Below are positions 15,887-26,868 of a stretch of DNA of 64,000 nt, one piece after another. The notes under the pieces are model-generated. The model worked only from the letters and a program-made list of their open reading frames with translations, was not told the origin of the DNA and made no database searches. Source of the stretch: F23-D06 sp947165685 (GTDB taxonomy: Bacteria; Bacteroidota; Bacteroidia; Bacteroidales; WCHB1-69); contig CAMVBK010000001.1 in assembly GCA_947165685.1 (NCBI GenBank), forward strand, positions 128,859-192,858, in the 5' to 3' direction. Position numbers and translations under genes: made by a program. Numbering within the stretch: position 1 is the stretch's first letter; each line of letters begins with the position of its first letter.

Positions 15887-15987
15887 CCCCACATTGCGCT
15901 GCGCTTGCAGTGTGGCTTTTGTCCCCACATTGCGCTACGCTTGTGTGGGGTTAATTGCACTTTGTGCGTTCAGCCTCTCCGAGGCTG
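15887..15987 (-). repeat. Three-hairpin structured element, copy 2, plus an extra hairpin-1 unit
   Basis: Hairpin 1: CCCCACA (15923-15929) with TGTGGGG (15944-15950), inner GCG-CTA-CGC. Hairpin 2: GCAC-TTT-GTGC (15957-15967). Hairpin 3: CAGCCTC-TCC-GAGGCTG (15971-15987). A second hairpin-1 copy lies at 15889-15915 (CCACA/TGTGG with GCG-CTG-CGC). Linker GGGGTTAATT parallels copy 1. Located between the clpC stop and the kdsC start. Confidence 0.8.
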
Positions 15988-16017
15988 GTTAAGGTTAAAT
16001 AATATATACGTATAAGT

Positions 16018-18561
<2,544 letters not shown>

Positions 18562-18620
18562 AAAATCGGGTGTTTAAAATTGGCATGGGCATACAAAAAT
18601 CATGCCGTTTTGCCGGTGGG

Positions 18621-18671
18621 CAAAGTTCAAAGTCTATGTCTAAGTTCTAAGTCTAAGTTCTAAGTTCAAGG
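18621..18671. repeat. TCTAAGTTC word repeat overlapping the glycosyltransferase stop
   Basis: Units CAAAGTTC, AAAGTCTATG, TCTAAGTTC, TAAGTCTAAG repeated irregularly over 50 bases. On the minus strand it starts at the TGA stop (18666-18668) of the glycosyltransferase gene. Confidence 0.75.
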
Positions 18672-19844
18672 TTTACGGTTATGGTCCTCGATGGCTTCAT
18701 TCAGCATATTTTCGAACTTCGTGATGGAGTAGTCAATGCAGTACTTTTCTGCGGATTTGGCGTATTCGGCCTCCATGCGTCGGCATTCGGCCGTGTTGTC
18801 GAGCCAATAGTCGATGGCGCGGGCGAGGTCTTGCGGGTCGCCGGCCTTGAAGAGGCTGCGTTCGTCGAGGGCGAACTGCGGGGTGGCCGACAGCGGGCTG
18901 TTGGCGATGATGGGGACGAGCCCTGTGGCGACGGCCTCAATGCAGGAGATGGCCTCCGACTCCATGTCGGCGGCGTGCACGTATAGGTCGGCCTGCGAAA
19001 GCAGCGTGATCAGCTCGTCGCGCTTCACATAGACGAACTCGGGCTTGAGGGGCAGTTTCTCCCCCATCTTTTCGTAGTGGCTCTGCATGGGGCCGCGTCC
19101 GGCGAAGATCAGCTGGATGTGGTCGGCGTATTTGGAGTAGGGCACTGCCTTCATGATTAGGGCCTGCTGTTTTTCGCGTGTCAGGCGGCCTACCATCATG
19201 ATGAGGATTTTGCCCTTGTACTCGTCGAAGGTTTCCGGGCGGCGCTCCTCGATGTTCCGTCGGCCCGCCTCGATGAACACCGGCTGGATGCCGTTGCTGA
19301 TGACGTGCATCTTCGCCTTGAAGCCGTGCTTCTTCACTTCATCGGCCATGAACTGCGAGGGACAGTGCACATGCTGCACGCGGTCGAACAGAATCTTCCG
19401 GAAAGCTTTGTAGAACAGGCTGGTCACCCACGGAAACTTGTGCAGGCGGATGTTGGCGGTCATGCTTTCGGGTTGCAGGTGCTCGGCGGCGGTGCTCGGT
19501 TTGTTGATTTTCTCGGCATAGCGCTGCGCCACGGCTTCCAGCGGGAAAGGCAGGAATCCGTGAATGATGTCGGCCCACTCGACGGCGGCATGGATGGTCT
19601 GAAGCGACTCCTCTCCCCAGAACTTGGCAAAGTTAAAATTGTGCTTGTTCATGATGGGCTGGAAAATCGGCATCCGGAAATGGCGCAGCGAAAAGAGGTT
19701 CACGTCTGCCTCTCCCGATTCGTCGGCCGTGAGGATGCGCACCTCGTGCCCGCGTTTCCGTAACTCAGAAGCAAAACGCTGTGCGGAAATGCTGGTTCCA
19801 TTGTTGTTCGTGTAATACGTGTCAATGACGAAAAGTATCTTCAT
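18666..19844 (-). CDS. Family 4 (GT-B) glycosyltransferase
   Basis: 392 residues. Retaining GT-B glycosyltransferase of the GT4 type. The N-terminal Rossmann half starts MKILFVIDTYYTNNNGTSIS and has RFASELRKRGHEVRILTAD; the C-terminal half has IMMVGRLTREKQQALIMKAV and the nucleotide-sugar site with ESEAISCIEAVATGLVPII, the E-x7-E motif. GDPQDLARAIDYWLDN is also typical. Probably adds a sugar to a glycolipid, LPS or exopolysaccharide precursor at the inner membrane; donor and acceptor cannot be told. It stands alone, divergent from mtgA across a 272-base spacer with no clear promoter for this gene. Confidence 0.85.
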   Translation of the reverse strand: MKILFVIDTYYTNNNGTSISAQRFASELRKRGHEVRILTADESGEADVNLFSLRHFRMPIFQPIMNKHNFNFAKFWGEESLQTIHAAVEWADIIHGFLPFPLEAVAQRYAEKINKPSTAAEHLQPESMTANIRLHKFPWVTSLFYKAFRKILFDRVQHVHCPSQFMADEVKKHGFKAKMHVISNGIQPVFIEAGRRNIEERRPETFDEYKGKILIMMVGRLTREKQQALIMKAVPYSKYADHIQLIFAGRGPMQSHYEKMGEKLPLKPEFVYVKRDELITLLSQADLYVHAADMESEAISCIEAVATGLVPIIANSPLSATPQFALDERSLFKAGDPQDLARAIDYWLDNTAECRRMEAEYAKSAEKYCIDYSITKFENMLNEAIEDHNRKP

Positions 19845-20065
19845 AATCGCTTTTTTTGTCGCCTCTGCCTGACTGAAAAGGGCAGGGTGTTGCCAAAACA
19901 GCCCTCAAAAAAGTTTCATTATCCTGTTTGGATGATGTAAATTCATTTCTATATCAGTACATTACATTGGCGTAATATTACGTTGCAAAAATAACATTTT
20001 TTTCTGACATACAATAAGTTCGGAAAAACAGGTGATTTTGGCTTCGTCGATTTCTGAAAAAAAAC

Positions 20066-20073
20066 TACTTTTG
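20066..20073 (+). promoter_or_regulatory. -7 element TACTTTTG for mtgA
   Basis: TAnnTTTG followed by CCGCCC and AAAA; 44 bases before the mtgA ATG. The -33 is weak. The rest of the 272-base spacer shows only a short CGTAATATTACG palindrome (19971-19982). Confidence 0.5.
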
Positions 20074-20116
20074 CCGCCCTAAAAAATCGCTAATATTAAG
20101 GATTGCAGATAGAGTT

Positions 20117-20893
20117 ATGGTCAAGAAATCAAAAGCGGGAAGGTTTTGGAGAACCGTAGGCAAAGTTGTCCTGGGATTGTTCATTATAAGCATATTGTTG
20201 CCTGTGCTGTATCGTTGGGTCAACCCTCCGGTCACGCTTTTCCAGTGCGTGCAGGCGGTGAAGAACGGGACGGGCATCCACAAGAAATGGGTGCCGATAG
20301 AGAAGATTTCCCCCTACATGTATCGGGCGGCCATCGCCTCGGAGGACAACTATTTCCTCGGGCACCGCGGCTTCGATGTGATTGCCATCAACACGGTAAT
20401 TGACGAGCGCAAGAGTGGCCGGCGGCATCGCGGCGGCAGCACTATATCGCAGCAGACGGCCAAGAATGTGTTCTGCTGGCCGCGCAGTTCGTGGGTGCGC
20501 AAGGGGGTGGAGACTTATTTCACTTTCCTGATCGAGACATTCTGGTCGAAGGAGCGCATCATGGAGGTTTACCTCAACGTGATCGAGATGGGCCCGGGCA
20601 TCTACGGCGCGGAGAAGGCGGCACAGACCTACTTCCACTGTCACGCTTCGCAACTGACGGCGCACCAAGCCGCCCTCATCACAGCCTGCTACCCCAGTCC
20701 GAGCAAGCGCGACCCTGCCCATCCCACCTCCTATCTGCGTGGCCGTGCCGCCAACATCGAGTCGAAAATGGCACGATATGGCACGCCGAAGTTCACCGAT
20801 GAATACATCTCCCACGTGCGGGAACGCTACCAAAAGTCGGTGGAAAAGATGCGCAAACGCAAGGAATCCCAGCATAAAAAGCGTAAGAAATAG
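20117..20893 (+). CDS. mtgA: Monofunctional biosynthetic peptidoglycan transglycosylase
   Basis: 258 residues. GT51 enzyme that polymerises lipid II into glycan strands at the inner membrane. One N-terminal transmembrane helix (VVLGLFIISILLPVLYRWV, about 16-36), then the GT51 motifs: AAIASEDNYFLGHRGFD with the catalytic Glu, RRHRGGSTISQQTAKNVF, KERIMEVYLNVIEMGPGIYG, and AALITACYPSPSKRDP. There is no transpeptidase domain, so it is the monofunctional type. C-terminal tail is Lys/Arg rich. Followed 60 bases later by the AddB-like gene, which has its own -7 element. Confidence 0.95.
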   Translation: MVKKSKAGRFWRTVGKVVLGLFIISILLPVLYRWVNPPVTLFQCVQAVKNGTGIHKKWVPIEKISPYMYRAAIASEDNYFLGHRGFDVIAINTVIDERKSGRRHRGGSTISQQTAKNVFCWPRSSWVRKGVETYFTFLIETFWSKERIMEVYLNVIEMGPGIYGAEKAAQTYFHCHASQLTAHQAALITACYPSPSKRDPAHPTSYLRGRAANIESKMARYGTPKFTDEYISHVRERYQKSVEKMRKRKESQHKKRKK

Positions 20894-20925
20894 CGGATGA
20901 TCATGCTGCAAAGTTGAAAAATGTG

Positions 20926-20933
20926 TACATTTG
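20926..20933 (+). promoter_or_regulatory. -7 element TACATTTG for the AddB-like gene
   Basis: TAnnTTTG followed by CAGCC; 21 bases before the ATG at 20954. It argues against the longer frame starting at 20921. Confidence 0.55.
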
Positions 20934-20953
20934 CAGCCTTTGATTGTTTATCT

Positions 20954-23929
20954 ATGGTTCCTTTCCTTACACATGTTATCGACAAGATTTTTGCGGACAC
21001 GAGTGTCCCCATGCACGATGTCGCCGTGGTGCTTCCCAACCGGCGTGCCCGCCGAAAGCTCCTGCAGGGCCTTTCGGAACGCAACGGTCACGTCCCGATG
21101 TTCGCACCCCAGATTTTTACGATGGAGGAGTTCGTGGGATGGCTTTCCGGTCTGAAAGTCGCCGACCCCGTCACCCAGCTTCTGCATCTGCACACGCTCG
21201 TCCGAGATTTCCGGAACGAACGCTTTCGTTTGCAAAATCTGTTGTCGTGGGGACCCGTCTTTCTGAAAGATATCAGCGACATGGACATGCAGATGCAGGA
21301 TGTCCCGGCCATCTTGCGGGAATATGCCCAGGCCGCCCGTTTCGAGATACCGTTTGGGAAGGATGAACCGTCGGATGCCGATCGCGAGAAGATTCTGTTT
21401 AATGAACTTCTTGCAGATATATACTTGAATTACAAAAAGTTGATCTTGAATTGCGGAGAAGCATACGAAGGACTGGTTTACCGCAATTGTGCGGAGAGCA
21501 TGTCGGAGTACATGGCCAAAATACCGTTCAAGAGGCTGCTTTTTGCCGGATTTTATGCGCTCTCCCCGTCGGAGTTGGAGATTATTCGCTGCTTGCAGGA
21601 ACATTTCCGCACCGAGGTGCTTTTCGACATCGACCCATTCTATTGTCATCTGGATGAGGCGGAAAAAGCGTATGGTGCGCAGCGCGAGACCTCTTTTTTT
21701 ATCCATCGGAACTGTGAAAAACTGCGAATTGACATTGGGAAACTGGAGTTTTGCGAGCGCGATTTCGCCAGCATTCCGAAACGGATGTCCATCATGGCCA
21801 CTTCCGGCAATATGCGCCAGATTTATTGCGCCATTCAGGAGGTTGAGCGGATTGTTGCGGAGAAGAAACGCCAACAGGGTGTTCCGGCGGACGACAAGGA
21901 GACGGTGCTGAACATGTCGGATACGGCTGTCGTGCTGGCGGATGAAAACTTGTTGCTGCCGTTCCTCCTTTCCTACCAGCCTGAGAATGCGGTTGTGAAT
22001 GCGACGATGGGGCTGCCGTTCAGCGCCACGCCGGTCAGTGCTCTTCTGCAGCAGGTTGTGGCCGTGTATGAGTCGGTGTTTGCCTTGACTCCGGACGGTG
22101 CCTCTGAGCTTCTTTTCAGTGGGGAGCAACTCGAACAGTTGTGGAACCACGAACTGTTGCGCGATGCGGACACCCAGCCGTTTTATTTCCCGACAGTGTT
22201 GCGGTATTCTCAAATTCCTAATAATGAGTTGCTTGTAAATCTCTCGAAAGAAGAACTCTCCCGTTGTCTGCCTTCCGTTCTTTGTTCGTTCTGCCAGTTG
22301 GCCAAGTCGAAAACCGCTTCAGCATTGTACACGGCCCTTTTCGACGAGGTGATCAAAGTCCTCTCGGAACTGCAGGCCCTTTTTGACGGACATTTCGTGG
22401 AGAAGGAAGGGGTGGATTTCCCGTTCGCGAAATATGCGGTGATGAAAGCGGTATCGGCTGTCAGTGTCAACCTGCAGGGCGATCCGGACAAGGGACTGCA
22501 GGTGATGGGCCTTTTGGAAACGCGTCTGATGGATTTCCGGAACGTCATCATGCTGTCGGTGAACGAGGGGGTGCTGCCCAAGGGAATCACATACGATTCC
22601 TTGCTGCCCTTCGATTTCAAGTTCAAGTTCGACGGTAAGGATGCCTTGCCCAACTATCTGTATCAGGACCAGGTGTATGCCTATCACTTCTTCCGTTTGC
22701 TGCAGCGTGCGGAGCGCGTGACGCTCATCTATAACAATGCCTCCGACGTGAGCATGGCCGAGCGGAGTCGTTTCATAGCTCAGTTGGAATACGAGGTGGA
22801 AACGCAGCACCTTGCCGAAACGATACAGATAAAGCATTTCCAGCGTGATTTCGACCTGGAGCTACCGCCTTCTGAGGCCTTGCAGATGAAAAAGACCAGT
22901 GAAGTGATGGCGATGTTGCACGCTCACGAGTTTTCGGCGTCGTCGCTACAGACTTATATCGCCTGTCCGCTTAAGTTCTGCCTTCGCTTTTTGCTGGGTA
23001 TTCGCGAGACAAAAGTCTTGACGGACTATTTGGAGCCATACGAACTCGGAACCGTGATTCATGCGCTTTACAAGAAGGCCTTGGACGAGATTGCCAGGGA
23101 GCGAAATCCGGAGAACTATTCTGCCATTCTCGACAAGCATATTGCTTCGACTGACAAGAATGCTTGTGAGGAGATTATGAAACTTAAGGATCGGAAAACA
23201 TTGACAATGAATGATTTGAATCAAGGCGGGTGGCTGATAAACCGCCGTATTGTCAGTGAGACTGTGGGTAATTATCTGGAGATTGCCAAGACGGAGCTGG
23301 CCAAATCTTTTTGGAAAATCACTGACAACGAGAAGGTTATCAAGATTCCGAAATTCGAGGTGAAGCCGGAGGGTGGGGGATCGTCGTTTTTTGTCAAGTT
23401 GACGGGCAGCTTGGACCGGGTGCAGTCTTTCGGGAACCGGGTGATGATTCTGGACTACAAAACCGGGAAAGTGGAACCGGGCCATCTGCGGTTGAAAGAT
23501 TCAGCGAAGACGACTAAGTCTGCGAGCAAGGAGGTGGAACAGAAGGCGCAGGACTCGGGCAAAAAACAGGAAAAGAAGCCGGAGGAGCTGCTTTTTTCAG
23601 AAGTTAAGTACGACAAATTGTTCCAGCTGGTGTTTTATGCCCTCATGTATGATTATGCCGTCAACCCAAAGCCCGATTCGGTGGAAGTGGGCATCGTGAG
23701 CACGCGCGAAGTCAACAAGAGGAGTTCAAATTATGTTTTTTATGGAAGTTTCTTGGACGATTCTAATATACTTGCCCATAAGGATTTGTTGCTTAAGCAG
23801 TTGAATAATCTTTTCTTGGATATTTTCAATAAGGATAAGCCTTTTTTGCAGACAGAAGATACAAAAAGGTGCAAGAATTGTGATTTCCTGCACCTTTGTA
23901 ATCGTCAGACAGAAGCCGAGAATCGGTAG
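20954..23929 (+). CDS. AddB-like PD-(D/E)XK nuclease/inactivated helicase
   Basis: 991 residues. Resembles the AddB half of AddAB-type recombination nucleases, which process double-strand DNA ends. The start at 20954 (MVPFLTHVIDKIF) follows a promoter element. N-terminal half is helicase-like but without a clear Walker A (LPNRRARRKLLQGL is where a nucleotide loop would be). The C-terminal nuclease has YIACPLKFCLRFLLG, ELGTVIHALYKKAL and the catalytic LDYKTGK at about 833-839. Cysteines at the start of the nuclease and at the end (RCKNCDFLHLC, about 972-983) fit the AddB iron-sulfur staple. The AddA-like helicase partner is not in the window. Confidence 0.85.
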   Translation: MVPFLTHVIDKIFADTSVPMHDVAVVLPNRRARRKLLQGLSERNGHVPMFAPQIFTMEEFVGWLSGLKVADPVTQLLHLHTLVRDFRNERFRLQNLLSWGPVFLKDISDMDMQMQDVPAILREYAQAARFEIPFGKDEPSDADREKILFNELLADIYLNYKKLILNCGEAYEGLVYRNCAESMSEYMAKIPFKRLLFAGFYALSPSELEIIRCLQEHFRTEVLFDIDPFYCHLDEAEKAYGAQRETSFFIHRNCEKLRIDIGKLEFCERDFASIPKRMSIMATSGNMRQIYCAIQEVERIVAEKKRQQGVPADDKETVLNMSDTAVVLADENLLLPFLLSYQPENAVVNATMGLPFSATPVSALLQQVVAVYESVFALTPDGASELLFSGEQLEQLWNHELLRDADTQPFYFPTVLRYSQIPNNELLVNLSKEELSRCLPSVLCSFCQLAKSKTASALYTALFDEVIKVLSELQALFDGHFVEKEGVDFPFAKYAVMKAVSAVSVNLQGDPDKGLQVMGLLETRLMDFRNVIMLSVNEGVLPKGITYDSLLPFDFKFKFDGKDALPNYLYQDQVYAYHFFRLLQRAERVTLIYNNASDVSMAERSRFIAQLEYEVETQHLAETIQIKHFQRDFDLELPPSEALQMKKTSEVMAMLHAHEFSASSLQTYIACPLKFCLRFLLGIRETKVLTDYLEPYELGTVIHALYKKALDEIARERNPENYSAILDKHIASTDKNACEEIMKLKDRKTLTMNDLNQGGWLINRRIVSETVGNYLEIAKTELAKSFWKITDNEKVIKIPKFEVKPEGGGSSFFVKLTGSLDRVQSFGNRVMILDYKTGKVEPGHLRLKDSAKTTKSASKEVEQKAQDSGKKQEKKPEELLFSEVKYDKLFQLVFYALMYDYAVNPKPDSVEVGIVSTREVNKRSSNYVFYGSFLDDSNILAHKDLLLKQLNNLFLDIFNKDKPFLQTEDTKRCKNCDFLHLCNRQTEAENR

Positions 23930-23944
23930 TCCGCTCTCTTTTTT

Positions 23945-24823
23945 TTAGTCTTCCAAAGCCTTCAGTCTTGCGTTCAGCGTGTTGAGGAGGAGGCAGGCGG
24001 TGGTCATGGCGCCGGTGCCGCCGGGTGTCGGGGTGATGGCGCCGCAGACTTTCGCCACTTCGTCGAATTTCACGTCGCCGCAGAGGCGGTATCCCTTGGG
24101 CTGGTCGGGGGCGTCGATGCGGTGGATGCCCACGTCGATGACGGTGGCGCCTTCCTTGACATATTCGGCGGTAATCATTTCCGGCTGCCCGATGGCCACG
24201 ATGAGGATGTCGGCGCGGCGGCACACCTGCGGCAGGTTCTGCGTGTGGCTGTGGCAGACCGTCACCGTGGCGTTGACGCTTTTCTGCAGCATCAGCATGG
24301 CCAACGGTTTGCCCACGATGTTGCTGCGCCCCACAATCACGCAGTTCTTTCCCTGCGTTTCAACGCCGCTGCGCTGTAGGAGCTCCATGACGCCGTGCGG
24401 GGTGGCCGGCAGGTAGCATTCCTTGCCCAGCAGCAGGTTGCCCATGTTCTCGGGATGGAAGCAGTCCATGTCCTTGGACGGGTCCACGTGCGCAGTCACC
24501 TTGTCGATGGAGATGTGCTTGGGCAGCGGCATCTGGATGATGTAGCCGTCAATCTCGTCGTCGGAGTTCAGGAAGTCGATGGTGGACAGGAATTCCTCTT
24601 CCGAGGTTTTGGCGGAGAGGTGATAGACGGAGGAGATGAATCCCACGCCCTTGCACTGTTTCTCGATGCTGCTTACATAACTGAGCGCGGCACCGTCATC
24701 GCCGGCGATGACAGCTGCCAAGTGTGGCGCACGTAATCCTTTGTCTAATAAATCTTTAACTTTCAATGCAATTTCCGATTTGAGCGTGTCGGAAATCATT
24801 TTCCCGTCAATGATGGTTGCCAT
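23945..24823 (-). CDS. folD: Bifunctional methylene-THF dehydrogenase/methenyl-THF cyclohydrolase
   Basis: 292 residues, standard FolD length. Interconverts 5,10-methylene- and 10-formyl-tetrahydrofolate in the cytosol. Seen: YVSSIEKQCKGVGF with the catalytic Lys region, DGYIIQMPLPKHI, DCFHPENMG, the NAD(P) loop GRSNIVGKPLAMLML, and the C-terminal PTPGGTGAMTTACLLLNTL, where many enzymes have PVPGGVGPMT. It ends 15 bases from the stop of the convergent AddB-like gene with a T-rich stretch between. It starts five bases after the stop of the coiled-coil protein gene, so the two form one transcript. Confidence 0.96.
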   Translation of the reverse strand: MATIIDGKMISDTLKSEIALKVKDLLDKGLRAPHLAAVIAGDDGAALSYVSSIEKQCKGVGFISSVYHLSAKTSEEEFLSTIDFLNSDDEIDGYIIQMPLPKHISIDKVTAHVDPSKDMDCFHPENMGNLLLGKECYLPATPHGVMELLQRSGVETQGKNCVIVGRSNIVGKPLAMLMLQKSVNATVTVCHSHTQNLPQVCRRADILIVAIGQPEMITAEYVKEGATVIDVGIHRIDAPDQPKGYRLCGDVKFDEVAKVCGAITPTPGGTGAMTTACLLLNTLNARLKALED

Positions 24824-24828
24824 GTCGC

Positions 24829-25647
24829 TTATTTCAGTTTCTTGAGTTCGGCCTCTTTCTCTTCAATGGCTTTCGTGACTTCCTCCAGTTTCTTGTTCAG
24901 CTTCACGGTCTCGTTGTTGAGGTTGAGCAGGCTTTTCTGGTTGTTGCTTTGGGTCTTCAGCAGGGTCTGTTTCTCTTTCACAGCCTTGGAAATCTGGTCT
25001 TTCACGGTGGCATCTTGGCTGTGGTTGAAGTTGTCCTGCAGTTTCTCTATTTCAGCGGTCTTCTTTTCAATGTCGTTGGAGAGTTTCTTGGCTTCGTCGT
25101 TTGCCTTGTTGATTTTGTCATTCACTTTGGCGCGGTTTTTTTCGATGGATTCGCGTTCCTTTTTGAGGTTGGCCAGTTCGGTTTCGAGCGTGTTGATGCG
25201 CATTTTGATTTTGTAGGCCTCCACGTCGTAGGGCAGTGCTTCGAGGAAGGTGACGATGTTACGGGAGGTGCGCGGGTCGTTGTTGAAAGTGACGCAGTTG
25301 AGGTTGCCGGTGGAGACCACGAGGATCACTTGCGTGCTCCTGTCTTTCTTCTTGCCGATTTCGGCGGTGGTGAAATAGATGTCGTAGCGGGATTCGCCGA
25401 AAGCGCTGCAGGGTTGGCTTTCATATACGCGGAATCCTTTCTTCTTCGAGCCTTTCATCCCGAATTGGGTCTCAAATTTGTCGGCCAGGGCATTCTCCAC
25501 GATGTCCATCGTGGTGTTCTCGATGGTGGTGGTGAAACCCGATAGTTGGTCTTTGCCGAAAATAGTGACGCTTTCGCTTACTTTTTGTGCTGACAATGAG
25601 CACATTACACTTACGATTGCAAATACTGCGAAAATTTTCTTCATCAT
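24829..25647 (-). CDS. Secreted coiled-coil protein, cotranscribed with folD
   Basis: 272 residues, not a recognised family. Signal peptide KKIFAVFAIVSVMCSLSAQ, a globular beta-rich region of about 110 residues (FTTTIENTTMDIVENALADKF, DIYFTTAEIGKKKDRSTQVIL split by eye) and then a long Lys/Glu-rich coiled coil from about residue 140 to the end, with heptads such as ETELANLKKERESIEKNRAK. It likely lies in the periplasm as an elongated dimer. Only five bases separate it from folD, so coexpression is probable although the roles look unrelated. ATGs at 25647 and 25644 are equivalent. Confidence 0.65.
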   Translation of the reverse strand: MMKKIFAVFAIVSVMCSLSAQKVSESVTIFGKDQLSGFTTTIENTTMDIVENALADKFETQFGMKGSKKKGFRVYESQPCSAFGESRYDIYFTTAEIGKKKDRSTQVILVVSTGNLNCVTFNNDPRTSRNIVTFLEALPYDVEAYKIKMRINTLETELANLKKERESIEKNRAKVNDKINKANDEAKKLSNDIEKKTAEIEKLQDNFNHSQDATVKDQISKAVKEKQTLLKTQSNNQKSLLNLNNETVKLNKKLEEVTKAIEEKEAELKKLK

Positions 25648-25687
25648 AGTTTTATTTTTTAATGTTTGAATTTTTCCGTTTGGAGAA

Positions 25688-25717
25688 TTGGCTGCAAAAA
25701 TAAAAAAATTATTTTTG
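25688..25717 (+). promoter_or_regulatory. Complete Bacteroides-type promoter for dus
   Basis: TTG (25688-25690), a 19-base spacer, and TATTTTTG (25710-25717), then CGCCCGAAA. The dus ATG at 25727 follows within about ten bases, so the transcript is almost leaderless. Confidence 0.75.
25695..25702 (-). promoter_or_regulatory. -7 element TATTTTTG for the coiled-coil/folD operon
   Basis: Lies inside the spacer of the divergent dus promoter. GCAAAAATA (25694-25702) and TATTTTTGC (25710-25718) form an exact nine-base inverted repeat, so the two promoters are mirror images and overlap. Confidence 0.55.
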
Positions 25718-25726
25718 CGCCCGAAA

Positions 25727-26686
25727 ATGATGACGATAAAAGAAATATTGCGGCAGTTCGAGTTTCCGGTCTATCTGGCTCCGATGGAAGGGGTGACAGA
25801 CGGGGCGTTCCGGCGTATCTGCAAGGAATACGGCGCGGATGTTCTGGTTTCAGAGTTCGTTTCTTCAGATGCCTTGTCGCGTGTGGTGGAAAAAAGCATT
25901 CGGAAGATGGACTTCACGGATGCCGAGCGGCCCTACGGCGTGCAGATTTTCGGGAGCACGGAGGAGGCGTTGGTGTCGGCGGCGCAAGTTGCCGCGCAGG
26001 GCCGTCCCGACTTCATCGACATCAATTGGGGCTGCCCGGTGAAGAAAATCGTGAGCAAGGGTGCCGGTTCGGCCATCCTGCAGGACATTCCCAAGATGGT
26101 GCGGCTCACCTCGGCGGTGGTCAAGGCCGTGGATCTGCCCGTGACGGTGAAGACCCGTCTGGGCTGGGACAGTTCCGACAAGCCCATTGTGGAAGTGGCG
26201 GAGCGATTGCAGGATGTCGGGATACAAGCTATTGCGATACATGGGCGCACGCGGGCGCAACAATACGGCGGCGAGGCCGACTGGACGCTGATCGGCGAGG
26301 TGAAAAACAACCCGCGGATGACTATTCCGGTGATTGGGAACGGTGACCTCAACAGCGCGGAGAAGGCCGTTGCCTACAAGGAAAGATACGGTGTGGATGC
26401 CGTGATGATCGGTCGCGCAGCCATCGGGAATCCGTGGATCTTCCGGCAAATCAAGGCTTTGCTGAAAGGAATCGAAATGGCGGAACCCAATTACGAGGAA
26501 CGTGTGTCATTAGTGATGCGGCATCTTCGGGAAAATGTGGAGGCCAAGGGTGAGCGCGCTGCAGTTTTGGAAATGCGTACCTTATACTCCGGATACTTCC
26601 GCGGAGTCAGCCATTTCAAGCCGAAAAAAATCCGTCTGATGGCGGCCACAACGCTGTCAGAATGCGAGGCTATTTTACATAGCTGA
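25727..26686 (+). CDS. tRNA-dihydrouridine synthase
   Basis: 319 residues. FMN-dependent enzyme that reduces uridines in the tRNA D-loop. TIM-barrel motifs: YLAPMEGVTDGAFRRIC at the N-terminus, ADVLVSEF, INWGCPVKKIVSKGAGSAIL with catalytic Cys103, TVKTRLGWD, AIHGRTRAQQYGG, VIGNGDL and MIGRAAIGNPWIF. This is DusB/DusC-like in pattern. The start at 25727 (MMTIKEIL) follows directly on a complete promoter; a frame reaching back to 25688 would read the promoter itself. Stands alone before the giant surface-protein gene. Confidence 0.95.
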   Translation: MMTIKEILRQFEFPVYLAPMEGVTDGAFRRICKEYGADVLVSEFVSSDALSRVVEKSIRKMDFTDAERPYGVQIFGSTEEALVSAAQVAAQGRPDFIDINWGCPVKKIVSKGAGSAILQDIPKMVRLTSAVVKAVDLPVTVKTRLGWDSSDKPIVEVAERLQDVGIQAIAIHGRTRAQQYGGEADWTLIGEVKNNPRMTIPVIGNGDLNSAEKAVAYKERYGVDAVMIGRAAIGNPWIFRQIKALLKGIEMAEPNYEERVSLVMRHLRENVEAKGERAAVLEMRTLYSGYFRGVSHFKPKKIRLMAATTLSECEAILHS

Positions 26687-26703
26687 TTTTTTTTGAACTT
26701 CCA

Positions 26704-26733
26704 TTGCGTATAAATATTTTTTTTATATCTTTG
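26704..26733 (+). promoter_or_regulatory. Complete Bacteroides-type promoter for the giant T9SS protein gene
   Basis: TTG (26704-26706), a 19-base AT-rich spacer, TATCTTTG (26726-26733) and then CCCCC. It implies a leader of about 130 bases to the ATG at 26869. The leader holds a small hairpin GAAACGG/CCGTTTC (26756-26781) but no known riboswitch. Confidence 0.75.
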
Positions 26734-26868
26734 CCCCCTTAATTGTTTAAAGAGGTGAAACGGGTTTTGTGTGTTCCGTTTCCGTCCTCAAGAAGCGGGA
26801 GAATAGAGGGGGAATGTGTTTTTAAGTAGTTGATTATAAATTACATAGATAAATATAAAATCGAAAAT

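Noticed and set aside
15874..15960. N-terminal extension of KdsC (reads KRSAMWG twice)
   Set aside because: It is a translation of the two hairpin-1 repeat units; the family start matches the ATG at 15873.
18584..18606. GGCAT/ATGCC inverted repeat upstream of clpC as a heat-shock operator
   Set aside because: Arms are only five bases and do not match CIRCE or CtsR sites.
19971..19982. CGTAATATTACG palindrome in the spacer between the glycosyltransferase and mtgA genes
   Set aside because: Short and AT-rich, expected by chance; no second copy noticed.
20948..22213. Minus-strand 421-codon open frame opposite the AddB-like gene
   Set aside because: Antisense shadow; no signal, motif or promoter, and the plus-strand gene has clear nuclease motifs.
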